Assembly: GCA_020635035.1 (NCBI GenBank)
Contig: JACKAO010000006.1
Span: 248,001 to 312,000, forward strand
Direction of reading: 5' to 3'
Origin: Calditrichia bacterium
GTDB taxonomy: Bacteria > Calditrichota > Calditrichia > Calditrichales > J004
DNA: 64,000 bases
A program made the translations under genes and the position numbers. Shown here in pieces: positions 45,422-53,939 of this stretch (within the stretch, counting starts at the first letter, position 1; the number at the start of each line of letters is the position of its first letter). Under the pieces are notes generated by a model. It was not told the origin of the DNA and searched no databases. It worked only from the letters and a program-made list of their open reading frames with translations.

Positions 45422-45450
45422 TTGACACGAAAAAAAATATTATTTATTAT
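45422..45450 (+). promoter_or_regulatory. candidate sigma-70 promoter of the porin-amt-glnB operon
   Basis: TTGACA (45422-45427), a 17-base spacer and TATTAT (45445-45450) form a near-consensus promoter reading toward the porin gene. This would leave a 5' leader of about 200 bases before the first ATG at 45656. The region is very AT-rich, so chance matches are possible. Confidence 0.45.
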
Positions 45451-45655
45451 CAGCTCGCATTCAATAAAAAAAATAAAGTAAAAATATAAAAATAATTAAA
45501 TAAATAAAGAATAGATATGAAAGTTTGTAAAAAATGAAAAAATCAGGAGGCCATATGCAGACACAATTTTTTTAGTTCATTTTCATTGTTGCTTATGCGC
45601 AACAACACAGACGTTTTTTATAATTATTAAAGTTAAATACTTAGGGAGGTTAAAG
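45451..45655 (+). promoter_or_regulatory. long leader with mini reading frames upstream of the amt operon
   Basis: The putative 5' leader holds a 13-codon frame (45534-45575) whose internal ATG at 45555 has a perfect AGGAGG site and gives MQTQFF. A hairpin follows (TTGTTGC 45586-45592, GCAACAA 45599-45605), and an 11-codon Asn-rich frame starts at 45595. No intrinsic terminator follows. The rest of the 45229-45655 spacer also contains the gltB promoter region, which I could not resolve. Confidence 0.3.
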
Positions 45656-46336
45656 ATGTTAAAGAAAATTTCAGTTAAAAATATAACTTTGGTAGCCGTT
45701 GTGTTTGCCATGATGAGTAGTCCGCTGTTTGCGCAATTCGATATTGGAGCAGATGTTGTATCCAGATATGTATGGCGCGGGTGGGATTTTGGTAATTCCG
45801 CAGCGGTTCAGCCTGCCTTAACATACGGTACCGAGCTTGCCGGTGGTGCACTAGAAATTGGGGCCTGGGGTAGTTTTGCATTAACCAGCGGTGCAGCAAA
45901 TGAAAATGATCTTTATGTAAGTTATTCTACGGGTCCGGTAACAGTGGTGGTTACCGATTATTATTTTCCGGGTTACACAGGAGCAGATAAATTTGGTAAT
46001 TATGGCGAAAATGGCGGACACATTCTTGAAGCAGGTGCCGGTTTTTCCGCAGGTATTTTCTCTTTAATGGGTTTTTATAACTTCTCAGGTTTTGACAGTG
46101 AGAATTCTGCCTACGTTGAACTGGGTGTAACTCCTCCTTATGAAGTAGAAGGTATAGAACTTGGACTTTTTGTTGGGGCAGGTAATGGAGTTTATGATTT
46201 TGTGGCAGCCGGTGAATCTCCTGAATTTGTTTTAACAAATGTAGGTCTGAGTGTAAGTAAAGATAATTATTCTGCAAGCTATATCGTTAATCCTGATCAG
46301 GAAACATCTTTCCTGGTGTTCGGAATAAGTCTTTAG
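45656..46336 (+). CDS. TorF-like putative outer-membrane porin
   Basis: The 226-residue product has signal peptide MLKKISVKNITLVAVVFAMMSSPLFA. It starts its barrel with IGADVVSRYVWRGWDFGNSA, the hallmark of the TorF/Gcw_chp family, and ends on a hydrophobic strand. A GGGAGG site precedes the ATG. It lies 41 bases upstream of amt on the same strand, so it may let ammonium or amines through the outer membrane. That role is inference. Confidence 0.78.
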   Translation: MLKKISVKNITLVAVVFAMMSSPLFAQFDIGADVVSRYVWRGWDFGNSAAVQPALTYGTELAGGALEIGAWGSFALTSGAANENDLYVSYSTGPVTVVVTDYYFPGYTGADKFGNYGENGGHILEAGAGFSAGIFSLMGFYNFSGFDSENSAYVELGVTPPYEVEGIELGLFVGAGNGVYDFVAAGESPEFVLTNVGLSVSKDNYSASYIVNPDQETSFLVFGISL

Positions 46337-46377
46337 TTAACGTATAAATTTTAGTCCTTCAAAGGAGAGAAAAAATC

Positions 46378-47670
46378 ATGAAATTTCGAATGTATTTAAC
46401 ATTTATTTTGGTTCTGCTGATAGGCGGTTTTGCATTTGCCGATGTTGATCCGGTAGCTGAAAATGCTTATGCAATTGATAATTTCTTCCTGTTCATTGCG
46501 GCGGTGCTTGTTCTTTTTATGCAGGCTGGATTTGCGATGGTGGAAGCAGGTCTTAACAGCGCAAAGAATACAGTTAATATTCTCTTTAAAAATTTAATGG
46601 ATTTGTGTATTGGAGGTTTACTGTACTTTGTCGTTGGATATAGCCTTATGTATGGCGACGATCTTTTAGGTGGTTTTTTCGGATTTGCCGGTTTCGGAAT
46701 CAGTTCAGCAGCACCGGATGCAGCCGCAGGAGCATTGCACCCGCAAGTTGACTGGCTTTTCCAGGTGGCTTTTGCTGCAACAGCTGCAACCATCGTATCC
46801 GGATCTGTAGCTGGTCGTATGAAGTTTGTATCTTACCTTATATACTCTGCTTTTATCACAGGTCTTGTTTATCCGATCAGCGGCTTCTGGAAATGGGGTG
46901 GAGGCTGGTTAGATCAGATAGGGTTTTATGACTTTGCCGGATCACTTGTCGTTCATGCAGTTGGTGGTTTTGCCGGCTTAGCAGGAGCAATAGTTCTTGG
47001 TCCAAGAATTGGTCGATTTGATGGAAAGCCAAAAGCAATGCCAGGTCATAATTTATCACTTGCTGCTCTTGGTGTATTTGTATTATGGGTAGGTTGGTAT
47101 GGTTTCAATCCGGGTAGTCAATTGGCTATTGTCGGTGCTGATAATACCGCGGCAGTAATGTTAATTGCAGTGAATACTTCACTTGCAGCGATGGCTGGTG
47201 GTGTTGTAGCAATGATTACTGCCTGGATAATGTTTAAAAAACCTGATTTAACTATGGCACTCAACGGTGTACTGGCCGGTCTTGTGGGTATAACAGCTAA
47301 TTGTGATTCTGTTACAAATGGTGAAGCTATTGTTATTGGTGTTGTTGCAGGTATTATTGTGGTCTTTGGTATCAAGCTTCTTGATAAATTGAAGATTGAT
47401 GATCCTGTGGGTGCTTTTCCTGTGCACGGGCTGGCTGGTGTTTGGGGTGGTTTAGCTACATGGATTTTTGGTGGACACCCGATGGTTGCCCAGATTGTCG
47501 GGTCATTGGTAATACCGGTATGGGCATTCGCAACTTGTTTTGTTTTATTTTCAGTATTGAAAGCAGCCGGAATCCTGCGTGTAAGCGCTGAAGATGAATT
47601 ACGGGGTCTCGATATTTCTGAACACGGTGAAGAAGCTTATAACGGCTTCCAGTTCTTTACAACCCAATAA
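46378..47670 (+). CDS. amt: ammonium transporter
   Basis: The 430-residue protein has a cleavable-looking N-terminus (MKFRMYLTFILVLLIGGFAFA) followed by the 11-helix Amt/Rh fold. Conserved segments are MQAGFAMVEAGLNSAKN, FAGSLVVHAVGGFAGL with the first pore His, and DPVGAFPVHGLAGVWGG with the second. It conducts ammonium across the inner membrane and is blocked by P-II proteins, one of which is encoded 48 bases downstream. Confidence 0.97.
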   Translation: MKFRMYLTFILVLLIGGFAFADVDPVAENAYAIDNFFLFIAAVLVLFMQAGFAMVEAGLNSAKNTVNILFKNLMDLCIGGLLYFVVGYSLMYGDDLLGGFFGFAGFGISSAAPDAAAGALHPQVDWLFQVAFAATAATIVSGSVAGRMKFVSYLIYSAFITGLVYPISGFWKWGGGWLDQIGFYDFAGSLVVHAVGGFAGLAGAIVLGPRIGRFDGKPKAMPGHNLSLAALGVFVLWVGWYGFNPGSQLAIVGADNTAAVMLIAVNTSLAAMAGGVVAMITAWIMFKKPDLTMALNGVLAGLVGITANCDSVTNGEAIVIGVVAGIIVVFGIKLLDKLKIDDPVGAFPVHGLAGVWGGLATWIFGGHPMVAQIVGSLVIPVWAFATCFVLFSVLKAAGILRVSAEDELRGLDISEHGEEAYNGFQFFTTQ

Positions 47671-47718
47671 AGACTTATCTTTCTGAAACAATAAAATGAA
47701 CCAAAAAGGAAAATCCAA

Positions 47719-48060
47719 ATGAAACTTATTATAGCATATATACAGCCGGAGCGTTTAAACGCTGTTAAACAAGTGCTTTACGAAAAAGAGATCTATAAAA
47801 TATCTGTAACAAATGCCCTTGGATGTGGTCAGCAAAAAGGCTTTCATGAAACTTATCGCGGGGTTGATATCGAAGTTAATCTGCTTAAAAAAATCCGTAT
47901 AGAAATAGCAGTTAACGAAGACTATGTTAAGCCAACAATTGATGCAATTATTGAAGGAGCGCGTACAGGAAACATCGGCGATGGTAAAATCTTTGTCATG
48001 GATCTGGCAGATTGTATCAGGATTAGAACCGGTGAAACAGGCAAAGAAGCAATAGGATAA
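47719..48060 (+). CDS. P-II nitrogen regulator lacking Tyr51
   Basis: The 113-residue GlnK/GlnB homologue has the T-loop GCGQQKGFHETYRGVDIEVN. Tyr46 is present but position 51, the uridylylated tyrosine of proteobacterial P-II, is Ile. The B-loop TGNIGDGKIFV and C-terminal RIRTGE are conserved, so ATP/ADP and 2-oxoglutarate binding should remain. It probably gates the adjacent Amt without uridylylation. A terminator follows. Confidence 0.93.
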   Translation: MKLIIAYIQPERLNAVKQVLYEKEIYKISVTNALGCGQQKGFHETYRGVDIEVNLLKKIRIEIAVNEDYVKPTIDAIIEGARTGNIGDGKIFVMDLADCIRIRTGETGKEAIG

Positions 48061-48077
48061 ATGCAAACCCTGAAACC

Positions 48078-48131
48078 GGGATAAATTCGCTGTTAATACG
48101 GGCTTTATAACAGTGGGTTTATCCCTTTTTT
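48078..48131 (+). terminator. intrinsic terminator after glnB
   Basis: GGGATAAA (48078-48085) pairs with TTTATCCC (48118-48125), followed by six T. An inner CTGTTA (48090-48095) pairs with TAACAG (48108-48113). Confidence 0.8.
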
Positions 48132-48235
48132 GTGCTTGGTACGTAGTTTATACTGAAAAAAATTAATAAAATATTGATTTACTCTTAATTTTTTTTTAAA
48201 TACGGCGTCGAATAATTGAATTATTTAAGGTGCAA

Positions 48236-48727
48236 ATGCAATTTCATAAATTAGATCAAATTGATATTCAGATTTTACAAATAATTCAGAAACGTGCACG
48301 TATTAAGCGAAAAGATCTGGCAGAGCTGGTTCATTTAACCATTCCGGCTGTTTCTGAAAGAATGAGAAAAATGCAGGAAGAAGGTTATATAAAAAAATAC
48401 ACCACTGTTTTAGATCCCAAAAAAGTTAATCTTGGTGTAACTGCTTTTATCTTCATTAAAGTTGATACTTCTTCTCACTATTCCGATGTAATTACGCAGG
48501 CATTGAAATATCCTGAAATTTTAGAATGCCACGCCATAACCGGTGCAGGTTCACATTTATTAAAAGTTCGAACAATCAATGTGGATGGCCTGGAAAAATT
48601 ATTGAGTATTATTCAAAGCTGGGATGGTGTTATAAACACAAAAACCAATCTTGTTTTATCCAGTCCCAAAGAATCAACTGAGTTATCACTTGACCATTTA
48701 AGTATCGAAGAAAAAGAGCAGGTATAA
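48236..48727 (+). CDS. Lrp/AsnC-family regulator upstream of glnN
   Basis: The 163-residue product has an N-terminal winged helix-turn-helix (LDQIDIQILQIIQKRARIKRKDLAELVHLTIPAVSERMRKM). The C-terminal RAM effector domain includes ECHAITGAGSHLLKVRT. The ATG at 48236 is preferred over GTG at 48230, as AAGG sits 5 bases before it. It lies 32 bases ahead of glnN. A paralogue of the same size follows glnN, so the pair may sense glutamine or another amino acid and control glnN. Confidence 0.92.
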   Translation: MQFHKLDQIDIQILQIIQKRARIKRKDLAELVHLTIPAVSERMRKMQEEGYIKKYTTVLDPKKVNLGVTAFIFIKVDTSSHYSDVITQALKYPEILECHAITGAGSHLLKVRTINVDGLEKLLSIIQSWDGVINTKTNLVLSSPKESTELSLDHLSIEEKEQV

Positions 48728-48759
48728 ACTAAAAATTATTTAATAAGGAGGATTTTTTA

Positions 48760-50874
48760 ATGAGTTCCAAGGCTGAAAATGTTCTCAGTTATTTTGGCAA
48801 AAACACATTTAATGACGCAGTTATGCGTGATAAATTGTCAAAAGAAGTATACAAAAAATTAAAAGCCAATATCCAGAAAGGTGAAAAACTTTTACCTGAA
48901 ATCGCTAATTCGGTAGCACATGCCATGAAAGAATGGGCACTGGAAAATGGTGTTACACACTTTACGCACTGGTTCCAGCCAATGACAGGGTTAACCGCAG
49001 AAAAGCATGATGCATTTCTTGAGATCGAGAAAAATGGCGATCCTATTCAACGTTTTGATGGTGATAAGCTGATCCAGGGTGAACCGGATGCATCAAGCTT
49101 TCCGAGTGGTGGAATGCGTGCCACATTTGAAGCCCGCGGTTACACAATCTGGGATACAACAAGTCCTGCTTTTATTATGGAAGGTCCGGCAGGAAGTACC
49201 TTATGTATACCCACAGTTTTTATTTCATATAATGGTGAAGCTCTTGATAAGAAAACACCATTACTGCGTTCTATGCGTGCGCTGAATGATTCTGCGAAAA
49301 AATTAATTAAACTTTTTGGCCGTGATGTGGATCAGGTTACTACAACCCTTGGACCGGAACAGGAATATTTTCTTATTGATCAGAAATTTTATGACCAGCG
49401 TCCCGACCTTGTCCTGGCCGGCAGAACTTTGATTGGTGCAGAACCGCCAAAAGGCCAGGAAATGGAAGATCATTATTTTGGCAGTATCAAAGAGAGAGCG
49501 CTTGAGTTTATGCAACTCTCAGAAAAAGAACTTTACAAGCTTGGTATCCCGGCAAAAACACGCCATAATGAAGTTGCCCCGCATCAATTTGAGATTGCTC
49601 CGATCTTTTCAGAAGCTAATCTGGCAGCGGATCGTAATCAGCAGGTAATGGAAGTTCTTAAAAAAGTGGCAACCCGTTTAAATCTTGCAATTTTAATGAA
49701 TGAAAAACCCTTTGCCGGTGTGAATGGAAGCGGAAAACATTTAAACTGGTCTGTGGTTGACAGTGATGGTTATAATTTACTGGATCCGGGACATACCCCT
49801 AAGGAAAACCTGCAATTCCTGACCGTGCTGGTTTCTGTTTTACATGCTGTTTACAAATATTCTGATATATTAAGGGCATCCATTGCGTCTCCGGGAAATG
49901 ATCATCGTCTTGGTGCTAATGAAGCACCCCCTGCAATTATATCTGTTTTCCTTGGTTCAGCTTTGTATGATATTCTGGAAAGCATCGAAAAAGGTTCAGA
50001 TCATGTGACCGAACAAAAAATAATTGATCTCGATCTGGAAAATCTTCCTACTATCCTGCAGGATAACACAGACAGAAACAGAACATCCCCATTTGCTTTT
50101 ACTGGAAATAAATTTGAGTTCCGTGCATTAGGAAGTTCAGCGAGTGTGTCTACCCCTGCAACAATTTTAAATTCAGCTGTTGCAGAATCTTTTGAAATCA
50201 TTTCAAAGGAAATTGAATCCAGGATGAAAAAAGGATCCGATGTAAAAGATGCCTGTATCGCTGTACTGAAAAAATATATTACAGAGACCAAGCCTGTTTG
50301 CTTTAATGGTGATAATTATTCTGCGGACTGGGTTAAAGAAGCTGAAAAACGTGGTTTACCAAATCTGAAAAACACCGCATCATCGCTTCCGGCATATATT
50401 GCCAAGAAAAATGTGGAAATGCTCACCAAATTTAAAATTTTCACTAAAGAAGAAATTCACTCTCGCTATAATATTAAGCTGGAAAGATATTGTAATACAA
50501 TTGCTATTGAATATAAAACACTTAAAACAATGGCAAATACAATGATAGTTCCCACCGCTATTGATTATCAGAATATCCTGATTGGTACCGTATCCGGGTT
50601 GAAACAACTTGGTATTGCCTGTGATGAACAGACGAAAAGGCTGAGTACTGTTTCAGAACATATTGAGTCATTGTCGAAAGCACTCTCTAAACTGGATAAA
50701 AAAATCGAAAAGGCAGAATCTGAGCATGATGAACAGAAAAAAGCACTTTTCCTTACGGACTCACTTATCCCGGTAATGAATTCTATTCGTGAACATTGCG
50801 ACGCTCTTGAAGAGCTGGTTCCTGATCAGGATTGGCCATTACCAAAATACAGAGAAATGCTTTTTATAATGTAA
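48760..50874 (+). CDS. glnN: glutamine synthetase type III
   Basis: The 704-residue length and sequence mark the GSIII form of Bacteroides and cyanobacteria, not the 470-residue GSI. Signature segments are THWFQPMTGLTAEKHDAF, TLGPEQEYFLID, NEVAPHQFEIAPIF, GVNGSGKHLNWS and GNDHRLGANEAPPAI, which carry the metal and substrate ligands. It makes glutamine from glutamate, ammonia and ATP and feeds GltBD. AAGGAGG precedes the ATG and a strong terminator follows. Confidence 0.97.
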   Translation: MSSKAENVLSYFGKNTFNDAVMRDKLSKEVYKKLKANIQKGEKLLPEIANSVAHAMKEWALENGVTHFTHWFQPMTGLTAEKHDAFLEIEKNGDPIQRFDGDKLIQGEPDASSFPSGGMRATFEARGYTIWDTTSPAFIMEGPAGSTLCIPTVFISYNGEALDKKTPLLRSMRALNDSAKKLIKLFGRDVDQVTTTLGPEQEYFLIDQKFYDQRPDLVLAGRTLIGAEPPKGQEMEDHYFGSIKERALEFMQLSEKELYKLGIPAKTRHNEVAPHQFEIAPIFSEANLAADRNQQVMEVLKKVATRLNLAILMNEKPFAGVNGSGKHLNWSVVDSDGYNLLDPGHTPKENLQFLTVLVSVLHAVYKYSDILRASIASPGNDHRLGANEAPPAIISVFLGSALYDILESIEKGSDHVTEQKIIDLDLENLPTILQDNTDRNRTSPFAFTGNKFEFRALGSSASVSTPATILNSAVAESFEIISKEIESRMKKGSDVKDACIAVLKKYITETKPVCFNGDNYSADWVKEAEKRGLPNLKNTASSLPAYIAKKNVEMLTKFKIFTKEEIHSRYNIKLERYCNTIAIEYKTLKTMANTMIVPTAIDYQNILIGTVSGLKQLGIACDEQTKRLSTVSEHIESLSKALSKLDKKIEKAESEHDEQKKALFLTDSLIPVMNSIREHCDALEELVPDQDWPLPKYREMLFIM

Positions 50875-50883
50875 ACCAACAAG

Positions 50884-50907
50884 GCCCCTCCAATGAGGGG
50901 CTTTTTT
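50884..50907 (+). terminator. intrinsic terminator of glnN
   Basis: GCCCCTC (50884-50890), loop CAAT, GAGGGGC (50895-50901), then TTTTTT. Confidence 0.93.
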
Positions 50908-51059
50908 ATTCCTGATTTAAGCTGTTTTTAGTCATTATATACCTAATCTCCCATCTATAAAACTTTATTTATTTTTGTAAAAAGAGTAGTTTAGTTTAAT
51001 AAATATCGTATATTAACCATTAAATGATGTAATCCTGGGATTAAGTGAAAGAATGAATA

Positions 51060-51551
51060 ATGTACCGAGATAACAAGCTTGATGATATTGATTTGACTAT
51101 TCTTGAAATACTGCAAAAACACGGTCGTACGCGCAGAAATGAAATAGCAGAAATAGTAGGACTTTCTTTGCCGGCTGTAAGTGAGCGAGTCTTAAAACTT
51201 GAAGACCAGGGTTATATAAAAAGTTTTCATGCACATTTGGATAATCATAAAGTTGGTCTTGGTGTAACCGCACTTATTTTTATAACAACGGAATCATCTA
51301 CTTATTATCCTGATATTCTTGAAAGAGCAAATGCAAATGAGAACATCCAGGAATGTCATACAATCACAGGAATTGGATCTCATATACTAAAAGTTCGGGC
51401 AGAAGATATGAAAGCACTTGAGAAAATATTGAATCAGGTTCAGGCATGGCCCGGAGTTAAAGACACTACAACGAATATTGTACTTTCTACTATAAAAGAA
51501 ACAACCATCCTTCCAGTTAGACATCTCAAGAAAAAAGTGGAACAAGTATAA
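51060..51551 (+). CDS. Lrp/AsnC-family regulator downstream of glnN
   Basis: The 163-residue product has the same organisation as the protein at 48236: a winged helix (LDDIDLTILEILQKHGRTRRNEIAEIVGLSLPAVSERVLKL) and a RAM domain with ECHTITGIGSHILKVRAED. The two share long stretches and the same EQV ending, so they are close paralogues. The ribosome site is weak. It is transcribed apart from glnN, after the terminator. The 239-base spacer before mdh shows no gene. Confidence 0.92.
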   Translation: MYRDNKLDDIDLTILEILQKHGRTRRNEIAEIVGLSLPAVSERVLKLEDQGYIKSFHAHLDNHKVGLGVTALIFITTESSTYYPDILERANANENIQECHTITGIGSHILKVRAEDMKALEKILNQVQAWPGVKDTTTNIVLSTIKETTILPVRHLKKKVEQV

Positions 51552-51790
51552 TTTCACTTAATTCGGCAACATCTGCTGTAAATAAAATCAGCTATATTTA
51601 ATGACAGAAGAATAATTTTTTAAAATTATCTCCTGATTTGTCTTTTAATTAAAGGTAGAACCTTCCTGCATTGACGATTGTAAAGAAACATCTTTCAAGG
51701 TTGCTTTAGTTATTTGCAATATGTAAATTTTCTGTGATTATTTTTGCCCGAAATCCGCGATTAATCTTACTAAATCTAAGGAGTATAACT

Positions 51791-52747
51791 ATGTTGAATA
51801 AAATAGCTGTAATTGGCGGCGGAAACATTGGTGGTGTTGTGGTGCAGGAAGTTGCAAGCCGTAAATTAGCCCGCAGTGTAGCACTTGTGGATGTTAAAGA
51901 ACCTGAATTTGCAAAAGGTAAATGTCTTGATATCGCCGAAGGAACACCTGTAATAGGAGCAGATATCAATGTTGAAGGATCAAAAGAATACGATGTAATT
52001 GAAGGTGCAGACATTGTTATTAATACTGCAGGTGTGCCACGTACAACCCGTCCGGATGGTACATTGCCGACCCGGGAAGAACTCCTGGCGACGAATCTTA
52101 AAATAACAGATTTTGTAAGCGCAGGAATTGCAAAATATGCGCCGGACGCAATAGTAATTTCAATTGCTAATCCATTGGATGCAATCGTTTACAGGCTGCA
52201 TATGAATCTGAAAAAAGACCGCTCAAAATTATTAGGAATGGCTGGGGTACTTGACTCCGCGCGTTACAGATTGTTTATAGCGCAGGAAGCCGGAGTGAGT
52301 GTTGAAAATGTTGAAGCCATGGTGCTTGGTGGTCATGGTGATGATATGTTGCCTATTCGTTCAGCATGCCGTATTGCAGGGATGCCGGTTGAAAAATTTG
52401 TTTCCCCTGAAAAATTAGAAGCCATTGAAAACCGTACCCGTAAAGCAGGTGGAGAAGTAGTAAAACTGCTTGGCAGCGGGTCAGCATTTGTCTCCCCGGC
52501 ATGGAGCGCACTCGAAATGGCAGAAGCTATTATTTATGATAAACGCAAGATTGTTCCGGTTTGTACCCTGCTAAAAGGCGAATACGGTGTTGATGGCTTG
52601 TTTATCGGTGTGCCGGCAATTTTGGGTAAAAACGGTGTTGAACAGATTATTGAAATGGATTTAACTGATGAAGAGAAAGAGTTGTTTAAGAAATCTGTTG
52701 CATCTGTTAAAAAAACCGCAGATGAAGTAGTTGCCATGACCAAGTAA
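51791..52747 (+). CDS. mdh: malate dehydrogenase (LDH-like type)
   Basis: The 318-residue product is expected to oxidise malate to oxaloacetate with NAD. The start is the ATG at 51791 with AAGGAG at 51779-51784. The NAD motif IAVIGGGNIGGVV is at 5-17, the adenosine-binding Asp is in VALVDVKE, the ANPLD segment carries Asp, and the catalytic His lies in LGGHGDDMLP. The mobile loop reads AGVPRTTRPDGTLPTREELL. Compared with the common AGxPRKPGMxRxDLL it has a few extra residues but keeps both arginines. It is monocistronic with a terminator. Confidence 0.92.
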   Translation: MLNKIAVIGGGNIGGVVVQEVASRKLARSVALVDVKEPEFAKGKCLDIAEGTPVIGADINVEGSKEYDVIEGADIVINTAGVPRTTRPDGTLPTREELLATNLKITDFVSAGIAKYAPDAIVISIANPLDAIVYRLHMNLKKDRSKLLGMAGVLDSARYRLFIAQEAGVSVENVEAMVLGGHGDDMLPIRSACRIAGMPVEKFVSPEKLEAIENRTRKAGGEVVKLLGSGSAFVSPAWSALEMAEAIIYDKRKIVPVCTLLKGEYGVDGLFIGVPAILGKNGVEQIIEMDLTDEEKELFKKSVASVKKTADEVVAMTK

Positions 52748-52766
52748 TTTTTTGCTTAAATGGAAA

Positions 52767-52793
52767 GGGCTGCCCATAATGGCAGCTCTTTTT
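52767..52793 (+). terminator. intrinsic terminator of mdh
   Basis: GGGCTGCC (52767-52774), loop CATAAT, GGCAGCTC (52781-52788) with one G-T pair, then TTTTT. Confidence 0.88.
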
Positions 52794-52912
52794 GATTGAT
52801 AATTATCCCCCTTAATATTGTTCACTTTTTTTATTCGATTCTGAATTAAATAAACTCATCTTGATATTTACCGATAAATACATCTTACATTTAATAAAAA
52901 CTACGAGAGTTC

Positions 52913-53821
52913 ATGAAACAAAAAAAAGTTATTATGATCGTTGAAGACGATATTGAAATGCGATCAATTCTTAAACTCTATTTAACGAATATCGGTTATA
53001 ATATAATTGTTGCAGATAACGGGGACGATGCATATGAAAAAATTCGTCACAATACCCCCGATTTAATTCTCAGTGACATAATGATGCCAGGAACGGATGG
53101 TATTGATTTAAGAAATAAACTTCTTAAAAATCCTGAATACCGAATAATTCCTTTTATTTTTGTATCCGCATTAGGGAAAATTGAAGAAAAAATAAAAGGC
53201 TTAAAACTGTTTGTTGATGATTATATAGTTAAACCCTTTGACATGGCGGAATTGGTTGTAAGGATTCAGTCAACGATAAAAAGAAGTGAATACTTTAATG
53301 ATCTTATAAAAATAGATTCACTTACCAAACTCTATAATCGTAAAACATTTTTTAAGGAACTGGAAAAGGAAATAAAACGGGTTTCAAGGTATAATACACA
53401 GATGTCCGTTGCTATAATTGATCTTGACTATTTTAAAAAATGTAATGACACTTATGGTCACGTTTTTGGAGATTCCGTTTTGATAAAAGTGTCAGAATTT
53501 TTGCTTTCATCTTTACGCGAAACTGATTTTGCAGGAAGATTTGGTGGAGAAGAGTTTTTAGTAGCAATGCCTGAAACAGACAAAGAAGGTGCCAAAATTG
53601 TAATTGAAAGATTTAGAAAATCTGTTCAGGAAATGGAGTTCGAAATACCTGGCTTCAGGATAACATTCAGTGCCGGTATTGCCACAATACCTGAAGATGG
53701 TAATGAAGGTGATGACATTGTAAGAACAGCAGACATAGCTTTATATAAAGCAAAAAACAATGGCCGGAACCGTGTAGAAGTTTTTGATGCATCCCTGCAA
53801 TCAAACATTACTATTGTTTGA
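52913..53821 (+). CDS. response regulator with GGDEF domain (diguanylate cyclase)
   Basis: The product is 302 residues. The receiver domain (5-120) has EDD at 11-13, phospho-Asp55 in LILSDIMMP and Lys107 in IVKPFD. The GGDEF domain (about 130-295) has an intact active site GGEEF (211-215). RETD (202-205) lies exactly five residues before it and matches the RxxD inhibitory site. It should make cyclic di-GMP under phosphorylation control, with product inhibition. No partner kinase is adjacent. Confidence 0.94.
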   Translation: MKQKKVIMIVEDDIEMRSILKLYLTNIGYNIIVADNGDDAYEKIRHNTPDLILSDIMMPGTDGIDLRNKLLKNPEYRIIPFIFVSALGKIEEKIKGLKLFVDDYIVKPFDMAELVVRIQSTIKRSEYFNDLIKIDSLTKLYNRKTFFKELEKEIKRVSRYNTQMSVAIIDLDYFKKCNDTYGHVFGDSVLIKVSEFLLSSLRETDFAGRFGGEEFLVAMPETDKEGAKIVIERFRKSVQEMEFEIPGFRITFSAGIATIPEDGNEGDDIVRTADIALYKAKNNGRNRVEVFDASLQSNITIV

Positions 53822-53939
53822 AAGCCTAAATCAGCCTGCGCAGAAATACCTTTATTTGTATCATCCTTTGATTCTTACGTATATTAATTGCTTAAAAAAA
53901 CAATAAAAGGCAATTTAAGAATATACTGTAAGGAAAAAT

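Noticed and set aside
45451..45655. Glutamine riboswitch ahead of the amt operon
   Set aside because: I could not find the conserved core of known glutamine-binding RNAs; only a short hairpin and mini frames are visible.
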